This document shows, piece after piece, positions 57,460-64,000 of a stretch of DNA of 64,000 nt. The number at the start of each line of letters is the position of its first letter. The first letter of the stretch is position 1. A model generated the notes under the pieces. That model worked only from the letters and a program-made list of their open reading frames with translations, searched no databases and was not told the DNA's origin. The DNA lies in contig CAKZRP010000064.1 of assembly GCA_937146765.1 (NCBI GenBank), positions 124,001 through 188,000 on the forward strand, read 5' to 3'. The stretch comes from an uncultured Paracoccaceae bacterium. Lineage in GTDB: Bacteria > Pseudomonadota > Alphaproteobacteria > Rhodobacterales > Rhodobacteraceae. The position numbers were made by a program, and so were the translations under genes.

Positions 57460-57894
57460 ATGACACATGCTTTGCCTAGAACCGATCGCTCCCTCCCTAT
57501 TGCCCTCCTGCGCGCGCGGGAGCGGGTGATGGGCCCCGTCCGTCAGCTCCTCAGCGGGGTGGATCTGACCGAGCAGCAATGGCGCGTGCTGCGCGTGGTG
57601 CAGGAGAGCGGGCCGATCGACCCGACGCAGATCGCCGATCAAGCCTGTCTGTTGCTGCCGAGCCTGACGCGCATCTTGCAAAAGCTGGAGGAAAAGGGCT
57701 TCATCGACCGGGCGCGGGACGAGACGGATCGGCGGCGGCAGGTGGTGACCCTGACTGCGACCGGCATGGAAGTGATCGAGCAGAACATCGACGCCAGCCT
57801 CGCCCTGATCGAGCGCACGCGCGAGAAGATGGGGGCGGAGGACTATGAGGCTCTACTTGATCTGTTGCGCAAGCTGAACGGGTTGGAGCTCTAG
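57460..57894 (+). CDS. hpaR: MarR-family homoprotocatechuate operon regulator
   Basis: LLSGVDLTEQQWRVLRVVQESGPIDPTQIADQACLLLPSLTRILQKLEEKGFIDRARDETDRRRQVV; divergent from hpaF. Confidence 0.92.
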   Translation: MTHALPRTDRSLPIALLRARERVMGPVRQLLSGVDLTEQQWRVLRVVQESGPIDPTQIADQACLLLPSLTRILQKLEEKGFIDRARDETDRRRQVVTLTATGMEVIEQNIDASLALIERTREKMGAEDYEALLDLLRKLNGLEL

Positions 57895-57898
57895 CGCC

Positions 57899-59143
57899 TC
57901 AGGGCTGTTTCAGCAGGATCTGCACATCCGCCACATTGGTGCCGGTGCCGCCCACGGTGACCAGCGCATCGGCCGCCTTGAGGGCGGCGTAGCTGTCGTT
58001 GTTGGCGAGCAGGGCCTCGGCGTCGGGGATCTTGCCCCAGGTCTCCGCCGTCACAAGGCCGCCCGCCGCATCGGTCGGGCCATCACGACCATCAGTGCCG
58101 CCGGAGAGAAACACCCAATCGCCGTCGAGCTCAGCAGCGCGTTGTGCGATGCGCAGGGCGAGTTCCTGATTGCGCCCGCCGCGCCCGCTGCCGGTCAGAC
58201 GCACCGTGGTCTCACCGCCGAACAGAAGCGCCACGGGACGATCCTTGGGCGCATTGGCAGCGGTCTCGATCACGCGGCTGGCAGCCTCGGCCACATCGCC
58301 GGTGAGGTCGTCGATGAGGGCGGCAACCTCCCAGCCCATCTCTTCGGCGCGGGCTTGCATCGCCTCGAGGCTAAAGCGGTTGGAGCCGATCAGGATGTTC
58401 TGCGCCTCGGGCGTGGCCTGGGGGGCGTCGGGCGTGTCGAGGTGGGTACGAACCGCCTCGGGCAACTTTTCCCACAGCCCTTCGGATTGCAGCAGCGCGC
58501 GGGCGTCCTCCCGGCTGCCCAGAGGGGCGACGGTGGGACCGGAGGCGATGGCGCGCAGGTCGTCGCCGATTACATCCGAAAGGATCAGCGCGGTGACCCG
58601 GGCGGGGGCGGCAGCGCGCAAGAGGCCACCGCCCTTGAGCTGGGACAGAGATTGGCGGATCAGGTTCATCCGATTGATCTCCAACCCCGAAGCGAGGAGC
58701 ACTTCGTTCACCTCTGCCTTGTCAGCCAAGGTCAGCCCCGCGGCGGGGGCGACCATCAGAGCGGAGCCACCGCCGGAGATCAGCATCAGCACCTCATCCT
58801 CGGCCGCAAGGTCCGACAGGAGGTCGAGCACCCGCGCGCCAGCCGCGGCGCTGGACTGGTCCGGCACCGGATGGGCGCCAGCGATGACCTCTGTTCCGGG
58901 CAGGTCGGTGCGGTTCTCCGGGTTGGTCACCACCAGCGCGGCAGCGGGCGCCTCGGGCAGGGCGGCGAGGGTGGCGCGCATCATCGGCACGGCGGCCTTG
59001 CCCACCGCAATTACGATGCGGCGACCTTTTGGCGCGGGCAGGGGGGCCTTGGTCAGCTGGCGGGTCACGGCGGCGGCGGGATCAGCGCGGTCAATCGCGG
59101 CGTGGAACAGGGTGAGGGCGGTCTCGTGCAGGCTGTTGGTCAA
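57899..59143 (-). CDS. Glycerate 2-kinase / TtuD-like (DUF4147, MOFRL)
   Basis: RRIVIAVGKAAVPMMRATLAALP, LISGGGSALMVAPAAGLTLADKAEVN, LFGGETTVRLTGSGRGGRNQELALR, LSGGTDGRDGPTDAAGG. Confidence 0.93.
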   Translation of the reverse strand: MTNSLHETALTLFHAAIDRADPAAAVTRQLTKAPLPAPKGRRIVIAVGKAAVPMMRATLAALPEAPAAALVVTNPENRTDLPGTEVIAGAHPVPDQSSAAAGARVLDLLSDLAAEDEVLMLISGGGSALMVAPAAGLTLADKAEVNEVLLASGLEINRMNLIRQSLSQLKGGGLLRAAAPARVTALILSDVIGDDLRAIASGPTVAPLGSREDARALLQSEGLWEKLPEAVRTHLDTPDAPQATPEAQNILIGSNRFSLEAMQARAEEMGWEVAALIDDLTGDVAEAASRVIETAANAPKDRPVALLFGGETTVRLTGSGRGGRNQELALRIAQRAAELDGDWVFLSGGTDGRDGPTDAAGGLVTAETWGKIPDAEALLANNDSYAALKAADALVTVGGTGTNVADVQILLKQP

Positions 59144-59331
59144 GGCTTTGGTCCCTGTTTGATTTGGCGCGAGTGTGCGCGGCGGGCTTGGGTCTGGTCA
59201 AGGCGGCGTCTGGCGGCTTTCAAACCCAGCCTGATGATCCTTCAGTCTTTCGCGCATCTCTTGGGGATTGGCCTTTGTCCCACAAGCGGGTTTGATGGAG
59301 GCAGAGATTGAACGCCAAGCCGGAACTCAAA

Positions 59332-60162
59332 ATGACAAAACCCACCTATTACGCGCCGCACGGCGGGCTGCCGCCGCAGACCCAGTTGTTGACGGATCGC
59401 GCCATGTTCACCGAGGCCTATGCGGTGATCCCCAAGGGCACCAACAGCGATATCGTGACCAGTCTTTTGCCATTCTGGGGCAAGTCGCGCTTCTGGGTAA
59501 TCGCGCGCCCCCTGTCGGGATTTGCCGAGACCTTTTCCCATTATATCGCCGAAGTTCTGCCCGGTGGCGGCTCGGAACGCCCCGAGACCGAACAAGGTGT
59601 CGAGGCGGTGCTGTTTGTGGTCGAGGGCCAGATGGTGTTGACCATTGATGGGGCGGAACATGAGATGGCGGAGGGCGGCTATGCCTTCCTGCCGCCTGTG
59701 GCGACGTGGAAGCTGACCAATACCAGCGATTCACCGGTGCGGTTCCACTGGATCCGCAAGGCCTATCAGGCGGTGGAAGGTATCGAGGCTCCGCAGGCCT
59801 TTGTCACCAACGAGCAGGAGGTCACCCCGACCGCCATGCCGGGCACCGATGGCAAATGGGCCACCTCGCGGTTCGTCGATGTCAACGACCTAAGCCACGA
59901 CATGCATGTGACCATCGTGACTTTTGAGCCCGGCGCGGTGATCCCCTTTGCCGAGACCCATGTGATGGAACACGGGCTCTATGTGCTCGAAGGCAAAGCC
60001 GTCTACCGCCTCAATCAGGATTGGGTCGAAGTGGAAGCTGGCGACTACATGTGGCTGCGCGCCTTCTGTCCGCAGGCCTGTTACGCGGGCGGCCCGGGCA
60101 AGTTCCGCTATCTGCTCTACAAGGATGTGAACCGCCACATGCCGCTGGCGCCCCTGCGCTAA
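59332..60162 (+). CDS. (S)-ureidoglycine aminohydrolase-like bicupin
   Basis: YYAPHGGLPPQTQLLTDRAMFTEAYAVIPKGTNSDIVTS...; two cupin domains. Alternative TTG start at 59308. Confidence 0.88.
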   Translation: MTKPTYYAPHGGLPPQTQLLTDRAMFTEAYAVIPKGTNSDIVTSLLPFWGKSRFWVIARPLSGFAETFSHYIAEVLPGGGSERPETEQGVEAVLFVVEGQMVLTIDGAEHEMAEGGYAFLPPVATWKLTNTSDSPVRFHWIRKAYQAVEGIEAPQAFVTNEQEVTPTAMPGTDGKWATSRFVDVNDLSHDMHVTIVTFEPGAVIPFAETHVMEHGLYVLEGKAVYRLNQDWVEVEAGDYMWLRAFCPQACYAGGPGKFRYLLYKDVNRHMPLAPLR

Positions 60163-60181
60163 GACTGCGGTTCAGATGAAC

Positions 60182-60218
60182 AAAGGGCTCCGGCGCAACC
60201 TGCACCGGGGCCCCTTTC
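60182..60218 (+). terminator. Terminator hairpin
   Basis: AAAGGGctCCGGcgcaacctgcaCCGGggCCCCTTTC. Confidence 0.6.
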
Positions 60219-60265
60219 TTTTGGTCAAAAATATCCCGGAGAGCGCGAGGGGCAGCGCCCCTCGC
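60216..60265 (+). repeat. Dispersed intergenic hairpin repeat, copy D
   Basis: TTCTTTTGGTCAAAAATATCCCGGAGAGCGCGAGGGGCagcGCCCCTCGC. Confidence 0.75.
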
Positions 60266-60302
60266 ATCCACTCAGATCACCTCTTCCGGCGGTTATTAAA
60301 CG

Positions 60303-60331
60303 GAAAAAGGGCCGCGCGATGCGGCCCTTTT
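60303..60331. terminator. Bidirectional terminator
   Basis: AAAAAGGGCCGCgcgatGCGGCCCTTTT. Confidence 0.88.
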
Positions 60332-60350
60332 GCTCTTGTTCTGGTGCCTC

Positions 60351-61790
60351 TCAGCTGCTGTGGCGCGAGACACCGTGCGAGCCTTTGGCATGGCCGGACA
60401 TGCCGCCCGAGACCTCCTCGGTGGCCTCATCCGACAGTTCCTCGGGCAGGATCAGGTTCAACCCGATGGAAAGGATCGCGGCGGGCAAGAGACCGCTGGT
60501 CAAGAGGATGCGGGCGGTGTCGGGCAAGTGTTGCAGCGCGTCAGGCTCCAGTTGCAGGCCAAGACCGACCGAGAGCGAGATCGCGAAGATCACCATGTTG
60601 CGACGGTTCCAGTCCACGTCCGACAGGATCGAAATCCCCGCGGCGACCACCATGCCGAACATCACGATCACGCCGCCGCCCAAAACCTCGATCGGGACGG
60701 TGCGGATCACCGCGCCAACTTTGGGCACGAGGCCGCAGAGGATCAGGAAGATCGCGCCGCAGGTGACCACATGCCGGCTCATCACGCCGGTCATCGCAAT
60801 CAGGCCGACGTTCTGGCTGAAGGAGGTATTGGGCATCGCCCCAAAGGCGCCTGCAACCGCCGAGCCCAGACCATCGGCAAAGGTGGCGCCTTCGATCTCC
60901 TTGTCGGTGGCTTCGCGACCGGCACCGCCCTTGGTGATGCCAGAGACATCGCCGACAGTTTCAACCGCCGAGACAAAGGCCATCAGGCAGAAGCCGAGCA
61001 CGGCAGCGGCGGAGAATTCAAATCCATATTTGAAGGGCTGCGGCAGGGCAAAAGCGGCGGCATTGCTCCACGAGCCGGAGATGGCGCCAAAGGTCAACAT
61101 GCCGGAGGCCAGTGCAAAGATGTAACCTGCGAGCAAGCCCAGCAGCACCGCAGAGACCGAGAGCATCCCGCGGGCGAAAAACTTGAGCCCGAGCGTCACC
61201 AGAATGACCACGATGGCGGCGGACCAGTTCAGGAGCGAGCCGTATTCCGGCGTACCAATCGCAGGCACCCCGCCGGCGGCATATTGGATGCCGACCTTGA
61301 CCAGGGCGAGGCCGATCATGGTGACCACTAGGCCGGTGACCAGGGGCGGCAGGGCAAAACGGATCTTGCCGATCACCAACCCGAGGCAGGCGTGGAACAG
61401 CCCACCGATCAGCACCCCGCCAAAGAGCGCGGCGAGCGCATCCACGCCCTTGCCGGCGACCAGTGGGATCATGATCGGCAGGAACGCAAAGGAGGTGCCC
61501 TGCACGATCGGCAGTTTCGCTCCGACCGGACCCAGCGAGATGGTTTGGAACAAGGTCGCGATGCCGGCAAAGAGCATCGACATCTGGATCAGGTAGAGGA
61601 GCTCGGGAAAATCGGGCGAGTTCGAGCCAAAGCCAAAGCCCGCAGCCCCCGCCACGATGATCGCAGGGGTGACGTTAGAGACAAACATGGCCAGCACATG
61701 CTGGATGCCGAGCGGGATCGCCTTGGCGAGGGGCGGCATGTAGTCGGGATCGCGCAGCTGCTCCGGCGTCCCGAGGGAGGTATCGGTCAT
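60351..61790 (-). CDS. NCS2-family nucleobase/urate-xanthine:cation symporter
   Basis: GIQHVLAMFVSNVTPAIIVAGAAG, PIVQGTSFAFLPIM, PNTSFSQNVGLIAMTGVMSRHVV. Confidence 0.92.
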   Translation of the reverse strand: MTDTSLGTPEQLRDPDYMPPLAKAIPLGIQHVLAMFVSNVTPAIIVAGAAGFGFGSNSPDFPELLYLIQMSMLFAGIATLFQTISLGPVGAKLPIVQGTSFAFLPIMIPLVAGKGVDALAALFGGVLIGGLFHACLGLVIGKIRFALPPLVTGLVVTMIGLALVKVGIQYAAGGVPAIGTPEYGSLLNWSAAIVVILVTLGLKFFARGMLSVSAVLLGLLAGYIFALASGMLTFGAISGSWSNAAAFALPQPFKYGFEFSAAAVLGFCLMAFVSAVETVGDVSGITKGGAGREATDKEIEGATFADGLGSAVAGAFGAMPNTSFSQNVGLIAMTGVMSRHVVTCGAIFLILCGLVPKVGAVIRTVPIEVLGGGVIVMFGMVVAAGISILSDVDWNRRNMVIFAISLSVGLGLQLEPDALQHLPDTARILLTSGLLPAAILSIGLNLILPEELSDEATEEVSGGMSGHAKGSHGVSRHSS

Positions 61791-61870
61791 TTTTCAGTTC
61801 CCTGTTGTTTGGGGATCTCCCGGCCTCATTTGGCGGGACGGGATGATCCGGGTGAAACGAGAGCCGGAGG

Positions 61871-62377
61871 TCAGACCTCCGGCTCTGTTGAAATCGCGGT
61901 GACGATGTAGGGGTCGTCGAACCAATGTTCTTCGAGGTTGGCGCCTTCGCCGATCCGGTCGATGACGATATATTGGCCGGGCGCCTCAAACGGTGCGAGG
62001 ACGCCGTGCCAGGTGCCACGATGGAGGTTGATCGACTGGCCGGGTTGGCTGAGAAAAGCGCGGGGTGCGCCCGGCGTGCCGCCCTCGTCCGGGGCGACGA
62101 TGACGATCATCGGCACGCCGTCCAGCGGCACAAAGGCTTGGCTGCCCTCGGGGTGGCGTTCGACCAGCTCGACCGCATAGGGCAGGTGGCGCGCCTCGGA
62201 GACAAACAGGCTGATACCCGCGCGCCCATCGGCAAAATCCACCTGCGCGAGGTCATGGTGACGACCGCATTTGCCCTGATTGATGATCTTGTCGGGTTGG
62301 GCCTTGGGCTCCAGCACGTCGCCAAAGGGGGCGAACCCTTCGGCGGTGAGGGGGGATGCGACCAGCGCGCGGCTCAT
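61871..62377 (-). CDS. allA: Ureidoglycolate lyase
   Basis: FAPFGDVLEPKAQPDKIINQGKC...VELVERHPEGSQAFVPLDGVPMIVIVAPDEGG...GTWHGVLAPF. Confidence 0.92.
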   Translation of the reverse strand: MSRALVASPLTAEGFAPFGDVLEPKAQPDKIINQGKCGRHHDLAQVDFADGRAGISLFVSEARHLPYAVELVERHPEGSQAFVPLDGVPMIVIVAPDEGGTPGAPRAFLSQPGQSINLHRGTWHGVLAPFEAPGQYIVIDRIGEGANLEEHWFDDPYIVTAISTEPEV

Positions 62378-63813
62378 GGCAAGAGGTCCATCAGTCGGAA
62401 CTGTGCGATGCGTTCGACCTGTTTGCAGGCCTCGGCAAATTCCGTGGCGCGGTCATTGTCGATGCGGCGCTGGAAGGCCGCCATGATCGAGGCCTTGTCG
62501 TGGTCGCGCACCGCGATGATGAAGGGGAAGCCGTGTTTCTCCACATAGGCGGTGTTGAGCGCGGTGAAGGTCTCGCGCTCCTTGTCCGTCAACAGGTTCA
62601 ATCCGGCGCTGGCCTGTTCCGAAGTGCTCTCTGCCGTCAGGCGACCGGCTGCGGCGAGTTTGCCCGCGAGATCCGGGTGGGCGGTCAGCACGCCGAGACG
62701 CTCCTTTTCGCTGGCGGTGCGGAACATGCGGCAGAGCGCATTATGCACCCCGGCGGCGCAATCATGCGCGGGGCCAAGCTCTAGGTCATAAGCGCGCTCG
62801 GCAATCCAAGGGGAGTGTTCAAAGATCGAGCCATAGGCGGCCACAAAGGTCTCGCGGTCCATCTGGCTGGGGCGGGCGCGGCGCTGATGCGGGTGCTGGG
62901 CGGCCCAGTGTTCGGCAATCTCCACCCGACGCGGGCACCAAACGCCCTCGTGACTTTGGATATGGTCGATGAAGCGCTTGAGCGCGGCGACCTTGCCCGG
63001 GCGGCCCACCAGACGGCAGTGCAGCCCGATGGTCATCATCTTGGGCGCGCCCGCCTCACCCTCGGCATAGAGCGCGTCAAAGGCGTCGGTCAGATATTGG
63101 CCGAAATGCTCGCCAGTCACCCAGCCGGGGGCGGTGGCAAAGCGCATGTCGTTGGCTTCGAGCGTATAGGGGATGATGAGCTGGTCGCGGTCGCCGACCT
63201 CCAGCCAATAGGGCAGGTCGTCATCATAGGTGTCGGAGATATAGTCAAATTGGCCCGTCTCGGCGACCAGACGCACGGTATTGGCGCTGCAGCGTCCGGT
63301 GTACCAGCCGCGCGGCGGGGTGCCCACCACTTCGGTATGGAGGCGGATCGCCTCGGCGATGGAGGCGCGCTCTTCCGCCTCGGGCATGTCTTTATGTTCA
63401 ACCCATTTGAGGCCATGGGAGGCGATCTCCCAATCGGCCTCCTTCATCGCCTGCACCTGCTCGGGGCTGCGGGCGAGGGCGGTGGCGACGCCATAGATGG
63501 TCAGCGGGATATTGGCGCCGGTGAACAGGCGGTGCAGCCGCCAGAAGCCGGCGCGCGCGCCATATTCATAGATCGATTCCATGTTCCAGTGACGCTGGCC
63601 GGGCCATTGCGCGGCGCCGGGAATGTCGGAGAGGAAGGCCTCGGAGGCCTTGTCGCCGTGCAGGATGCAGTTTTCGCCGCCCTCTTCATAGTTCAGAACG
63701 AATTGCACGGCGATCTTTGCATCATTGGGCCAGGCGGGATGGGGGGCGTTTGCCCCGTAGCCGCGCATATCGCGAGGGTAGCGTGTCACGGGTGGGTCTC
63801 CGGGTCTTTGCAT
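62374..63813 (-). CDS. Fused allantoinase (PuuE, polysaccharide-deacetylase type) - OHCU decarboxylase (UraD)
   Basis: N-term DMRGYGANAPHPAWPNDAKIAVQFVLNYEEGGE...; C-term SQMDRETFVAAYGSIFEHSPWIAERAYD...AHPDLAGKLAAAGRLTAESTSEQASAGLNLLTDKERETFTALNTAYVEKHGFPFIIAVRDHDKASI. Confidence 0.92.
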   Translation of the reverse strand: MQRPGDPPVTRYPRDMRGYGANAPHPAWPNDAKIAVQFVLNYEEGGENCILHGDKASEAFLSDIPGAAQWPGQRHWNMESIYEYGARAGFWRLHRLFTGANIPLTIYGVATALARSPEQVQAMKEADWEIASHGLKWVEHKDMPEAEERASIAEAIRLHTEVVGTPPRGWYTGRCSANTVRLVAETGQFDYISDTYDDDLPYWLEVGDRDQLIIPYTLEANDMRFATAPGWVTGEHFGQYLTDAFDALYAEGEAGAPKMMTIGLHCRLVGRPGKVAALKRFIDHIQSHEGVWCPRRVEIAEHWAAQHPHQRRARPSQMDRETFVAAYGSIFEHSPWIAERAYDLELGPAHDCAAGVHNALCRMFRTASEKERLGVLTAHPDLAGKLAAAGRLTAESTSEQASAGLNLLTDKERETFTALNTAYVEKHGFPFIIAVRDHDKASIMAAFQRRIDNDRATEFAEACKQVERIAQFRLMDLLP

Positions 63814-63832
63814 GTCGTTTACGTGTTATACA

Positions 63833-63873
63833 TTGAAAGTGACTGCGGGGCTTTACCGCAATTTTTGAAAGTG
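63833..63873. promoter_or_regulatory. Direct-repeat candidate regulatory site upstream of purine operon
   Basis: TTGAAAGTGactg ... TTGAAAGTGctg, 32 bp apart, with a small TGCGG/CCGCA hairpin between. Confidence 0.45.
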
Positions 63874-64000
63874 CTGTTTGATGCTTCTGCGTGTAACTGA
63901 GGCAGCGGTTGCGCAATATGGCGTGAAATTCAGCGGAGTGTTTTTGCCGAGACCTGTCAATGGACGGGGCGTGCGGGGCTTCGCCTCTGGAAGGAGAGAG

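Noticed and set aside
63881-64000. Short open plus-strand frame starting ATGCTTCTGCGT
   Set aside because: Only 40 codons, no RBS, and it contains the apparent RBS of the next gene at its end; probably noncoding leader.
1-64000. CRISPR arrays, tRNA/rRNA genes, transposases, integrases, phage genes
   Set aside because: Looked for regularly spaced repeats, tRNA-like cloverleaf/CCA regions and mobile-element proteins in ORF translations; none recognised. A tRNAscan/CRISPR finder run would be decisive.

Overview
High-GC alphaproteobacterial chromosome segment (Roseobacter/Rhodobacteraceae-like by gene content, DUF2794 and intergenic repeat style; an inference, not searched). It is densely coding and mostly catabolic/transport. 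No rRNA, tRNA, CRISPR array, transposase or prophage was recognised. Main blocks: (1) ~0.6-9.5 kb: RpiR regulator, N-formylglutamate amidohydrolase, TRAP transporter, glutamine-synthetase-like ligase, aldehyde dehydrogenase and Fe-alcohol dehydrogenase, which together could form a gamma-glutamylated amino-alcohol catabolic pathway; (2) 9.5-14.3 kb: LacI-regulated sugar ABC importer; (3) 14.4-18.1 kb: TetR/HlyD/ABC exporter (ybhGFSR-like); (4) 18.2-29.6 kb: TAXI-TRAP, winged-helix regulator, second TRAP, fused HyuA-HyuB hydantoinase/oxoprolinase, 2OG-Fe(II) oxygenase; (5) 29.8-50.3 kb: mostly housekeeping (acnB, sthA, fghA, imuB-like, leucyl aminopeptidase, carbonic anhydrase, asd) with small unknowns; (6) 50.4-57.9 kb: homoprotocatechuate meta-cleavage operon carrying an aromatic-amino-acid decarboxylase; (7) 57.9-63.8 kb: purine/allantoin catabolism with an allantoinase-OHCU decarboxylase fusion. 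I also see a family of four dispersed hairpin repeats and several promoter dyads that are candidate operators. All functional names come from reading motifs and remembered family resemblance; no database search was run.
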